Positions 1 to 5,073 of a stretch of 6,464 bases of DNA are shown here, one piece after another. The DNA lies in NCBI GenBank assembly GCA_938048505.1, contig CALIUX010000247.1, positions 1 through 6,464 on the forward strand, written 5' to 3'. A model generated the notes under the pieces. That model had not been told where the DNA came from. It was given only the letters and a program-made list of their open reading frames with translations, and did no database searches. The position numbers and the translations under genes are program-made. This DNA is from an uncultured Pseudomonadales bacterium (GTDB lineage: Bacteria; Pseudomonadota; Gammaproteobacteria; Pseudomonadales; Cellvibrionaceae). How positions within the stretch are numbered: the stretch's first letter is position 1; every line of letters starts with the position of its first letter.

Positions 1-614
1 CGGCAGCATTCGGCCAGACTGATTAACGCTAGATCACCTGCGGCATGCCCATAGCGATCATTGACTGCTTTGAACTCATCAATATCGATCATGATAATTG
101 AAAGTTCTCTGCCATACCGCTTGGCGCGCGCAAACTCAGTATTGCTTTGCGATAAAAAGTGCCGTCTGTTATAGACATGGGTCAGTGCATCGGTTGAGGC
201 CAGCTGCAATAATTCTTGATTGGATATTTCAAGTTGGCGGATTTGCTTGCTCAATGCAACAGCAGAACGTATCCGGGCCGAAAGTACGCAATAGTCAATT
301 GGAAGCTGAACACACTGATGCGCACCAAGGTCTAAGCTATAGATCAGTGTCTTAGGGTCATCGCAAGACGATAGTATGATGATGGGAATATTCTTTGTTT
401 GACTAGACGACTTCAACTCAATCAGCGTGTTAATCGTTTCGTCTTGCCAGAAATCTATGGCCAGAAGTACGATTGCTGGAGGATTACGCCTACATATAGA
501 TAAACAAATATGACCCGGTCTAGAGCTTTTTGCCTCATACCCTTCTTGCTGGAGGGAGAATTCGGTGTCTTTCGCGCGATTTGCATCTGCATCAACAATG
601 AGCGCTTGAATCAC
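1..614 (-). CDS. Receiver-GGDEF protein (probable diguanylate cyclase), 3' part cut by window edge
   Basis: The visible 204 codons predict a cytoplasmic regulator that would make c-di-GMP from two GTP. Residues 1-120 have the layout of a response-regulator receiver (LIVDAD near residue 5, IPIIILSS near 76, QLPID near 103). A short linker with a helical character (about 121-138) leads into a GGDEF domain that begins at ASTDALTHVYNRR (139-151). It continues with the metal-site stretch DIDEFKAVND (177-186) and YGHAAGD (188-194). The GGDEF signature itself lies beyond the left edge, so catalytic competence cannot be judged. The receiver is unusual: the phospho-acceptor position is Ala52, the second acidic residue is Ala9, and the conserved Lys is Leu104. 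The GTG start at 614 is chosen because an in-frame TAA lies eight codons upstream, with no ATG between and an AGG 9 nt before it. It probably has its own promoter (perfect -10 at 651-656). Confidence 0.88.
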   Translation of the reverse strand, partial: MIQALIVDADANRAKDTEFSLQQEGYEAKSSRPGHICLSICRRNPPAIVLLAIDFWQDETINTLIELKSSSQTKNIPIIILSSCDDPKTLIYSLDLGAHQCVQLPIDYCVLSARIRSAVALSKQIRQLEISNQELLQLASTDALTHVYNRRHFLSQSNTEFARAKRYGRELSIIMIDIDEFKAVNDRYGHAAGDLALISLAECC

Positions 615-650
615 ATGATCAATCCTATATTGATATTCTTAATAGCTCGA

Positions 651-656
651 ATTATA
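651..656 (-). promoter_or_regulatory. -10 box TATAAT for the receiver-GGDEF gene
   Basis: Read on the minus strand this is a perfect TATAAT, 36 nt before the GTG start, which would give a 5' leader of about 30 nt. The -35 region 16-18 nt upstream is poor (A-rich, no TTGACA-like hexamer), so the promoter may be weak or need an activator. The gene could also receive readthrough from the small ORF upstream, as I see no terminator in the 108-nt gap. Confidence 0.5.
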
Positions 657-722
657 GGCGATCTGCTTTGTTTTACTTTGGTTTTTATGCTTTTTTGTTC
701 TGTTTTGGCGCGACGACGTTGA

Positions 723-1019
723 TTAATGCACCGTGTTGGGGATTTTTACGCTAGCAAGTGTTAGCTGTTGTACAGGTTTTTCTGCTTCTGCTTGAGATAC
801 ACCGCTTGAAGCTGGATGTTTGATAACTGTATTTGCGTCTATTTTTTCGGGCTTTTGTTGTGTACCAACGCTGATAGCGTCTTTGTTTACCATGCTATTG
901 AATTGATTCGGCGTTTTGGACTCTCTAATTGCTGTATTCAGCTTGCGGTCGTCTAGAGAGAGATCGGTCTTGCTGGTATTTTTCTGATGTTTGCGTGCCG
1001 AGTCTTTGCGTTCTGACAT
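723..1019 (-). CDS. Small polar protein of unknown function, 98 aa
   Basis: I do not recognise this protein. It is preceded by a strong ribosome binding site (AAAGGAAAG at 1023-1031) close to the ATG, which is the main reason to believe it is real. The protein is rich in Lys, Asp, Ser, Asn, Gln and Thr. It has no Cys, Trp or Tyr, a single Phe, and no signal peptide or membrane segment. The first 17 residues are strongly basic and polar, starting MSERKDSARKHQK. Such a composition points to an intrinsically disordered cytoplasmic protein or a fast-evolving lineage-specific one. It lies 172 nt downstream of nrdB on the same strand and 108 nt upstream of the receiver-GGDEF gene. It could be transcribed by readthrough from nrdB, as I find no convincing promoter of its own. 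The opposite strand also has a 70-codon ORF (510-722) beyond its end that I do not accept. Confidence 0.6.
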   Translation of the reverse strand: MSERKDSARKHQKNTSKTDLSLDDRKLNTAIRESKTPNQFNSMVNKDAISVGTQQKPEKIDANTVIKHPASSGVSQAEAEKPVQQLTLASVKIPNTVH

Positions 1020-1054
1020 GGTCTTTCCTTTAATTAAAGTAGGAATAACGTTAA

Positions 1055-1072
1055 ATCAAAAGTCGATTTGAT
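1055..1072. repeat. Small inverted repeat ATCAAA-6-TTTGAT
   Basis: Perfect 6-bp arms (1055-1060 and 1067-1072) around AGTCGA, sitting 36-53 nt upstream of the small-ORF start. It could be an operator or a weak hairpin in the leader of that gene. Being A/T-rich and short, it may also be chance. Confidence 0.3.
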
Positions 1073-1083
1073 GAAGGCTTAAA

Positions 1084-1148
1084 TCACGGCACAATGGCAC
1101 GCATTAAAATCACGTATTAAAATAGTGATAATGCTCATTCTGCCGTGA
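1084..1148. repeat. 65-nt nested inverted repeat downstream of nrdB
   Basis: Arms TCACGGCA (1084-1091) and TGCCGTGA (1141-1148) pair perfectly. After a C/C mismatch, AATG (1093-1096) pairs with CATT (1136-1139). Then GCATT (1101-1105) pairs with AATGC (1130-1134), and ATCAC (1109-1113) with GTGAT (1125-1129). In all this gives 22 base pairs around an 11-nt A/T-rich loop (1114-1124), with small bulges. It starts 43 nt past the nrdB stop. On the minus strand the outer stem is followed only by ATTTAAG rather than a long U run, so it is at best an imperfect intrinsic terminator. Alternatives are an mRNA 3'-end stabilising hairpin or the remnant of a small palindromic repeat family. Confidence 0.6.
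1098..1123. repeat. Tandem 13-nt direct repeat
   Basis: CACGCATTAAAAT (1098-1110) is followed directly by CACGTATTAAAAT (1111-1123), 12 of 13 identical. The pair lies inside the left half of the larger inverted repeat. It could be a tandem protein-binding site or the product of a short slippage duplication. Confidence 0.55.
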
Positions 1149-1191
1149 CAGCAATACATACTCCATGGATGGTGAGTAATGAGCTGGGGGG

Positions 1192-2466
1192 TTAGTCCCA
1201 GCTTAATGCGCCACCTGTTTGGTATTCGATAACGCGTGTTTCAAAAAAGTTTTTCTCTTTGCGCAAATCCATGATCTCGCTCATCCACGGGAAGGGGTTT
1301 TGCGCGCCGGGGTAGGCTTCGGCTAATCCGATTTGTGCGAGTCTGCGGTTAGCAATGAAGTGCAAGTATTCTTCCATGATGCTGGCATTCATGCCTAACA
1401 CGCCTCGTGGCATGGTGTCGCGTGCATAGTTGATCTCAAGCTCCGTGCCTTCCAAAATCATAAGCGTCATTTCTTCTGCAAAGGCATCAGTCCAGAGCTG
1501 CGGGTTTTCCAGTTTAATCTGATTGATGACATCAATACCAAAGTTAAGGTGCATTGATTCATCACGCAGAATATATTGAAATTGCTCAGCAACACCTGTC
1601 ATCTTGTTACGACGGCCCATTGAGAGTATTTGCGTAAATCCGCAGTAAAAGAAAATACCTTCAGTGACCACATAAAAACCAATCAAGTTGCGTAATAGCT
1701 CTTGATCAGCTTCTAGAGTGCCCGTTTTGAAGGTGGGCTCACTAATGCCACTTGTATGAGCGATACTCCAGGCAGCCTTTTTAGCAACTGATGGCACTTC
1801 GCGATACATGTTAAAGACTTCACCTTCATCCATGCCAAGTGATTCAATGCAATACTGGTATGCGTGCGTATGAATCGCTTCTTCAAAAGCTTGGCGTAGT
1901 AGATACTGTCTTGCTTCTGGGCAGGTAATATGGCGGTAGATAGCCAGTACTAAGTTGTTTGCAACAAGCGAGTCGGCCGTTGAGAAGTAGCCTAGAGAGC
2001 GCATAATAATGCGTCGCTCATCGTCGCTTAAGCCGTCGGCGCTTTTCCATGTGGCAACGTCGGCCGTCATATTGATTTCTTGCGGCATCCAGTGGTTGGC
2101 ACAGCCGTCAAGGTATTTTTGCCATGCCCACTCGTACTTGAAGGGAACAAGTTGGTTGAGATCGGCGCGGCAGTTGATCATGCGCTTATCGTCTACTTGG
2201 ACGCGCTCTGCGCCGAGCTCAAGCTCTTCTTCGCCCGGGGTGGGGTCGAGTGCAGCAATGCGCTCTTGCGCTTTTTTAACGGTTTCAGAAACAGGCGCCG
2301 ATGGCTGCTCGGAGCGAGCCGCTTCGGGCGTTTCTGCAGGAGAACTCTCAGCAGGTTCAGCGCTTTTGGCTGGTTCAGCTAAAGCTGGCGCATCCGCTTG
2401 CTTGGGTGTGGTTTTTGGCGGTGTTTCCAAGGCGGTGTCATCGCCATATTCGTCCCAACTTAACAT
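1192..2466 (-). CDS. nrdB: Ribonucleoside-diphosphate reductase class Ia, beta subunit (R2)
   Basis: NrdB houses the diiron-tyrosyl radical that the alpha subunit NrdA needs to reduce ribonucleoside diphosphates to dNTP precursors. The 424-residue protein keeps the whole ligand set: Asp165, Glu196, His199, Glu269, Glu303 and His306. Tyr203 stands four residues after His199, the place of E. coli Tyr122, so it is a tyrosyl-radical type and not the Phe-containing class Ic found in Chlamydia. The ferritin-like core spans about 95-400. Residues 10-90 are an Ala/Pro/Glu/Ser-rich low-complexity extension, as in the longer Pseudomonas-type proteins and unlike the roughly 375-residue E. coli enzyme. 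Tyr415 near the end is likely the radical-transfer Tyr of the flexible tail, and the C-terminus GGALSWD should dock into NrdA. The ATG at 2466 has AGGAAA upstream (2472-2477). nrdA is not adjacent, so nrdB appears to be transcribed alone under NrdR and perhaps DnaA control. Confidence 0.97.
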   Translation of the reverse strand: MLSWDEYGDDTALETPPKTTPKQADAPALAEPAKSAEPAESSPAETPEAARSEQPSAPVSETVKKAQERIAALDPTPGEEELELGAERVQVDDKRMINCRADLNQLVPFKYEWAWQKYLDGCANHWMPQEINMTADVATWKSADGLSDDERRIIMRSLGYFSTADSLVANNLVLAIYRHITCPEARQYLLRQAFEEAIHTHAYQYCIESLGMDEGEVFNMYREVPSVAKKAAWSIAHTSGISEPTFKTGTLEADQELLRNLIGFYVVTEGIFFYCGFTQILSMGRRNKMTGVAEQFQYILRDESMHLNFGIDVINQIKLENPQLWTDAFAEEMTLMILEGTELEINYARDTMPRGVLGMNASIMEEYLHFIANRRLAQIGLAEAYPGAQNPFPWMSEIMDLRKEKNFFETRVIEYQTGGALSWD

Positions 2467-2566
2467 AGGTGTTTCCTGCTGAAGTCAATAAAGTTTGCAA
2501 TATCTAATTCTGAGCATGAGCGAGCGACCTTTCGGAGAGATTTGGCTCACGCTTTTGATACTGGCA

Positions 2567-2595
2567 AATATAGACAGATGCCTAGCAAAACACAA
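2567..2595 (-). promoter_or_regulatory. Candidate nrdB promoter
   Basis: On the minus strand, TTGTGT (2590-2595) and TATATT (2567-2572) are separated by 17 nt. The -10 differs from TATAAT in one base and the -35 keeps the TTG. Transcription would begin near 2560, giving a leader of about 95 nt. The -35 lies inside the first NrdR-type box, which is what repression by occlusion would need. Confidence 0.55.
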
Positions 2596-2605
2596 CATGT
2601 AGTAT
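2590..2605. promoter_or_regulatory. NrdR box 1
   Basis: The 16-mer matches the published NrdR palindrome consensus (acaCwAtATaTwGtgt) at 13 positions. It overlaps the -35 of the candidate nrdB promoter. NrdR is the zinc-finger/ATP-cone repressor of bacterial ribonucleotide reductase genes and normally binds paired boxes; the partner box starts exactly 31 bp away. Confidence 0.72.
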
Positions 2606-2613
2606 GTGAAAAA
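2605..2613 (-). promoter_or_regulatory. Relaxed DnaA box (TTTTTCACA)
   Basis: The minus strand reads TTTTTCACA, which fits the relaxed DnaA consensus TTWTNCACA. It sits between the two NrdR boxes, just upstream of the candidate -35. In this A/T-rich stretch such a match is easily random, so the call leans on the perfect box nearby. Confidence 0.35.
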
Positions 2614-2620
2614 TATTTTG

Positions 2621-2636
2621 ACACTATATATGCACC
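2621..2636. promoter_or_regulatory. NrdR box 2 (one strong half)
   Basis: The left 11 bases, ACACTATATAT, match the NrdR consensus perfectly, while the right five bases do not, giving 11 of 16. Start-to-start distance to box 1 is 31 bp, about three helical turns and the spacing reported for NrdR pairs, which raises confidence beyond the base match alone. Confidence 0.6.
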
Positions 2637-2660
2637 TCTAATCAACTGCTCGCACACACT

Positions 2661-2669
2661 TTATCCACA
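2661..2669 (+). promoter_or_regulatory. Perfect DnaA box (TTATCCACA)
   Basis: This is the exact high-affinity DnaA consensus, 25 nt beyond NrdR box 2 and about 100 nt upstream of the presumed nrdB start of transcription. E. coli nrdAB is known to be regulated by DnaA through boxes upstream of its promoter, so placement in front of nrdB is meaningful. It could instead act on the divergent gene, or titrate DnaA. Confidence 0.65.
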
Positions 2670-2689
2670 GCTTGTGCTTTTTGTCTTGC

Positions 2690-2719
2690 TTGGCGCTGCT
2701 TTGGCTTCTTCAGTATAGT
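2690..2719 (+). promoter_or_regulatory. Candidate promoter of the GST-like gene
   Basis: TATAGT (2714-2719) is a good -10. TTGGCG (2690-2695) is a moderate -35 at 18-nt spacing. Transcription would start near 2726, some 50 nt before the TTG start codon. No other plus-strand promoter in the gap looks better. Confidence 0.4.
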
Positions 2720-2776
2720 AATGATTGCTCGTTTTTTAATTCAATATTGTTCTATTTTTATTTTGAGAGATCCGCT

Positions 2777-3421
2777 TTGAATAATGCCTCTTATCCCGTT
2801 TTGTACAGTTTTAGACGTTGCCCTTATGCAATGCGTGCGAGATTAGCTTTGGCTAAAGCATGTATTGCTGTGGAGCTGCGTGAGGTGAGTTTAAAAAATA
2901 AACCTCCAGAAATGTTGCGAGAGTCCCCTAAAGGAACGGTCCCCGTTTTGAAACTGACTAGTGGCAAAGTGATTGATGAGAGCCTGGATATAGCGGCTTG
3001 GGCTTGTGATGAGATCAATGATCCCGCATGGTCAAGTGAGTGGTTTTCGCATGACTGGCTTCGGGTGCTGGATAAAGAGTTTAAGCGCTCGCTGGATGCT
3101 TATAAATATGCGGATATCCGTGTTCAGGGCGCAGAGGAAGCGGCAAGGCAGGCCTGCCTAGGCTTTTTGTTTATGTTGGATGATCAGTTGCGGAATGGCC
3201 GCTATCTATCTGGTGAAGGCTTGGGCGTGCTCGATGCGATGATATTCCCGTTTGTCAGGCAATTTGCGGGTGTTGATGCGCAATGGTTTGAGGGTCAATC
3301 TTGGTTGTCTTTGATTGACTGGGTGAATAAGGTGAAATGCTCAGAGCTTTTCACATCAGTTATGAAGAAATACCCTGTATGGCAAACGCCGGAGGATTCA
3401 GTCTTTATTGATTGGCTTTGA
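2777..3421 (+). CDS. Glutathione S-transferase-like protein with CPY motif
   Basis: The protein (214 aa from the TTG at 2777) has the two-domain plan of soluble glutathione S-transferases. An N-terminal thioredoxin-like fold covers about 7-78, with YSFRRCPYAMRARLAL carrying Cys15-Pro16-Tyr17. The cis-proline site GTVPVL (53-58) and the glutathione-contacting Glu68-Ser69 follow. A helical C-terminal domain starts near residue 90 and contains GVLDAMIFPFVRQFA. A Cys at the active position rather than Ser or Tyr points to the omega/beta-like or glutaredoxin-2-like group, which favours thiol-transfer or dehydroascorbate-type chemistry over conjugation; the substrate is unknown. The open frame extends upstream to another TTG at 2672, but that would add 35 hydrophobic, Phe-rich residues outside the fold and would start at the DnaA box. 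No in-frame ATG fits, and GAGAG lies 7 nt before the TTG at 2777. Divergent from nrdB; ends before a shared terminator. Confidence 0.85.
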   Translation: MNNASYPVLYSFRRCPYAMRARLALAKACIAVELREVSLKNKPPEMLRESPKGTVPVLKLTSGKVIDESLDIAAWACDEINDPAWSSEWFSHDWLRVLDKEFKRSLDAYKYADIRVQGAEEAARQACLGFLFMLDDQLRNGRYLSGEGLGVLDAMIFPFVRQFAGVDAQWFEGQSWLSLIDWVNKVKCSELFTSVMKKYPVWQTPEDSVFIDWL

Positions 3422-3497
3422 TGGTTGGTCTCAGATGCCAAAGAGTCGCGCGTGCTGGTTTCTTGTTGGGTGTGTTAAGTGTGTTGAGCCGAACAAA

Positions 3498-3531
3498 AAA
3501 ATGCCCCAAGCATTTAAGCGTGGGGCATTTT
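3498..3531. terminator. Bidirectional intrinsic terminator
   Basis: Perfect 11-bp arms AAAATGCCCCA (3498-3508) and TGGGGCATTTT (3521-3531) enclose a 12-nt loop. On the plus strand it ends the GST-like gene with a short U run of four. On the minus strand it ends the ppiB-lpxH unit, where seven A's (3495-3501) give a seven-U tail, so it should be stronger in that direction. It lies 77 nt past the GST stop and about 105 nt past the lpxH stop. Confidence 0.88.
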
Positions 3532-3537
3532 GAGCTT

Positions 3538-3614
3538 GCTGCTACTTAACTCTGCTACTAATTAATGTTCATTTAAATCTATTGATTCAACGTATTAATA
3601 TTAAAAGTAGTAGC
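3538..3614. repeat. Long-range inverted repeat after lpxH
   Basis: GCTGCTACTT (3538-3547) can pair along its full length, with one G-U, with AAGTAGTAGC (3605-3614). ATTAAT (3561-3566 and 3594-3599) could pair inside. The intervening 57 nt is A/T-rich and non-coding. It could protect the lpxH mRNA 3' end just before the terminator, but it has no further support. Confidence 0.3.
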
Positions 3615-3635
3615 TGGTGTTGGGTGGGCTAAAGA

Positions 3636-4361
3636 TTAGGCTGTTTTGAGTTGTAAAAGCTCAATGCCTTCTTCGTCCGCGCGTATGTAGTGGGCTTTGC
3701 TATGCCAGTCACCTAGTACCCAGCGCGAGTGGGGCTTGCCTTTTTCGTCAAAGTCATGGCGAGCAGGGCGATGGGTATGGCCATGAATCAGTACTTTAAC
3801 GCGATACTCATCCATAATGGTTGCAACTTCTATTTGATCAACGTCCATGATGTCTTCTGGTTTCATGGCATTCATTGATAAGCTTTTTGAGCGCAGGTCT
3901 GCGGCCATTGCTCGGCGCTGATTAATGGGTAGAGCCAATACTTGTTGCTGCCAGCTGGGGTTGCGCACCATTTTGCGAAATTGCTGATACTCTTTGTCGG
4001 CTGTGCACAGGGTATCGCCATGCATTAGCAATACACGTTTACCATAAAGTTCAACAACGGTTTCGTCTTCTAATAGTGTAAAGCCACAAGCATTAGCCAG
4101 TGCCTCACCTACCATAAAGTCGCGATTACCGCGTATAAAAAACACTTTGATTCCGCGCGATTTAATGCTGGATAAAATGTTTTTGAGTTTTTCTGCAAAT
4201 TCTGAGCTATCGTCATCGCCTATCCAAGCGTCAAAGAAGTCACCCAAAATGTATAGCGTTTGTGCATCGCTTGCCGTTTCCTCGAGGAAAGACTCAAGCG
4301 CTGCGGTGATGTTTGGGCGTGATTCGCTTAGATGGAGATCTGATATAAAGTACGTGGCCAT
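3636..4361 (-). CDS. lpxH: UDP-2,3-diacylglucosamine diphosphatase
   Basis: LpxH hydrolyses UDP-2,3-diacylglucosamine to lipid X and UMP, the fourth step of lipid A synthesis, at the cytoplasmic face of the inner membrane. The 241-residue protein is of family length and carries every calcineurin-like metallophosphoesterase block: SDLHLS with Asp8 and His10, GDFFDAWIGDD with Asp41, RGNRDF with Asn79, LMHGD with His114, and IHGHTHRP with His195 and His197. These numbers are the same as in the characterised E. coli and Haemophilus enzymes, where they bind the two Mn ions, which also supports this start. The ATG is only 4 nt after the ppiB stop and has no recognisable Shine-Dalgarno sequence (preceding bases GACTAGAATT), so translation is probably coupled to ppiB. 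The ppiB-lpxH order, divergent from glnS, is also seen in Pseudomonas. Confidence 0.97.
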   Translation of the reverse strand: MATYFISDLHLSESRPNITAALESFLEETASDAQTLYILGDFFDAWIGDDDSSEFAEKLKNILSSIKSRGIKVFFIRGNRDFMVGEALANACGFTLLEDETVVELYGKRVLLMHGDTLCTADKEYQQFRKMVRNPSWQQQVLALPINQRRAMAADLRSKSLSMNAMKPEDIMDVDQIEVATIMDEYRVKVLIHGHTHRPARHDFDEKGKPHSRWVLGDWHSKAHYIRADEEGIELLQLKTA

Positions 4362-4365
4362 AATT

Positions 4366-4857
4366 CTAGTCGACAGTTACTCGTTCAATGACGACAGCTT
4401 CTTTGGGAACATCTTGATGAGGTCCAAAGCTGCCAGTGCTAACATTTTTAATTTTTTCTACAACGTCCATGCCGTTTGTGACTTTGCCAAATACGGCATA
4501 GCCCCAGCCTTGTGATGTTTTGCCTGAGTGATTTAGAAAATCATTATCCGCAACATTGATGAAAAACTGACCAGTCGCACTGTGAGGGTCCATGGTGCGA
4601 GCCATTGCCAATGTGCCGGTATTGTTTTTTAGGCCGTTATCCGCTTCATTTTCGATCGGTTCTTTGGTTGCCTTTTGCTGCATGTCTTCGGTGAATCCGC
4701 CACCTTGAACCATGAAGTTATTAATTACGCGATGAAAAATAGTGCCGTTATAGAATCCTTCTTCCGCATATTGCTTGAAGTTGGCTGCTGATTTGGGCGC
4801 TTTTTCAAAATCAAGCTCTACTGCAATATCGCCGTAGTTAGTATGTAGTGTAATCAT
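4366..4857 (-). CDS. ppiB: Peptidyl-prolyl cis-trans isomerase B (cyclophilin type)
   Basis: A single-domain cytoplasmic cyclophilin of 163 residues that speeds isomerisation of X-Pro peptide bonds during folding. The catalytic blocks are intact: FHRVI with Arg43, NFMVQGGG with Phe48 and Gln51, the long GTLAMAR and [10 protein letters not shown] strands (near 80-105), and GYAVFGKV near 118. There is no signal peptide, which separates it from periplasmic PpiA. A clear AGGAG (4864-4868) stands 6 nt before the ATG. It is the first gene of a two-gene unit with lpxH. It faces glnS across a 216-nt intergenic region. I did not find a convincing minus-strand promoter there: a TATTAT at 4963-4968 overlaps the glnS -10 but has a poor -35. 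Confidence 0.96.
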   Translation of the reverse strand: MITLHTNYGDIAVELDFEKAPKSAANFKQYAEEGFYNGTIFHRVINNFMVQGGGFTEDMQQKATKEPIENEADNGLKNNTGTLAMARTMDPHSATGQFFINVADNDFLNHSGKTSQGWGYAVFGKVTNGMDVVEKIKNVSTGSFGPHQDVPKEAVVIERVTVD

Positions 4858-4960
4858 AGTGCGCTCCTGTGTGCGGCATGGTGACTATTCCGAGGCCCAT
4901 ATGCCTTCAGATACTGCTTGGCCGCAAGTGCATATAGCTGGCTTACGTCAAAAGGGCCGC

Positions 4961-4966
4961 TATAAT
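4961..4966 (+). promoter_or_regulatory. -10 box TATAAT for glnS
   Basis: A perfect TATAAT lies 107 nt before the glnS ATG, with transcription expected near 4973. The -35 position (around 4938-4943, CTGGCT) is weak, and the sequence between is G/C-rich just before the -10. This predicts a leader of about 100 nt. Confidence 0.6.
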
Positions 4967-4982
4967 ACGCGTTTTACTCGAA

Positions 4983-5036
4983 AACCGGAACCACATGAGC
5001 CCTGAAAGGCTTGAAAATTCAGTGAATCATCCGGTT
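4983..5036 (+). other. Leader hairpin of glnS mRNA
   Basis: AACCGGA (4983-4989) pairs with TCCGGTT (5030-5036), enclosing 40 nt. Inside, AGCC (4998-5001) can pair with GGCT (5008-5011), or alternatively CTGAA (5002-5006) with TTCAG (5018-5022). The outer stem would cover the GGA that precedes the upstream ATG at 4995. The alternatives inside could be mutually exclusive, as in a switch, but the pairing is short. Confidence 0.4.
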
Positions 5037-5069
5037 AGCGCCATAAATTTTAAAATTTGGTCTAGATAA
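4995..5069 (+). CDS. Possible 24-codon leader ORF upstream of glnS
   Basis: An ATG at 4995 opens 24 codons that end in TAA at 5067-5069, 4 nt before the glnS ATG and in a different frame. The peptide begins [10 protein letters not shown] and ends KIWSR, with no transmembrane or signal features. A weak GGA stands 5 nt before the ATG, while glnS itself has no Shine-Dalgarno sequence, so reinitiation from this ORF could feed glnS. The peptide contains no Gln codon, so it does not look like a classical glutamine-attenuation leader. A 24-codon ORF can arise by chance. Confidence 0.3.
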   Translation: MSPERLENSVNHPVSAINFKIWSR

Positions 5070-5073
5070 AAAC

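Noticed and set aside
98..355. 85-codon plus-strand ORF
   Set aside because: It lies wholly antisense to the receiver-GGDEF coding sequence, whose translation shows clear family motifs; the ORF product resembles nothing.
510..722. 70-codon plus-strand ORF with hydrophobic C-terminal half
   Set aside because: It overlaps the start of the receiver-GGDEF gene in antisense, has no ribosome binding site, and its hydrophobic run comes from the A/T-rich promoter region of that gene.
2009..2482. Two overlapping plus-strand ORFs (100 and 157 codons)
   Set aside because: Both are antisense to nrdB, and their Ser/Ala-rich content mirrors the low-complexity linker of NrdB.
2510..2560. Possible hairpin in the nrdB leader (TGAGC and GCTCA)
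   Set aside because: The stem is only five pairs with a long loop and no supporting context.
2661..2669. Perfect DnaA box as part of a replication origin
   Set aside because: Only one perfect box plus one relaxed match is present, with no box cluster, no typical origin genes nearby and no unwinding element arranged as in oriC.
3421..3549. 42-codon ORF overlapping the GST stop codon (TGATG)
   Set aside because: The overlap looks like coupling, but the frame runs straight through the bidirectional terminator, has no ribosome binding site and gives an unremarkable peptide.
4147..4515. 122-codon plus-strand ORF
   Set aside because: It is antisense across the ppiB-lpxH junction, both of which are certain genes.
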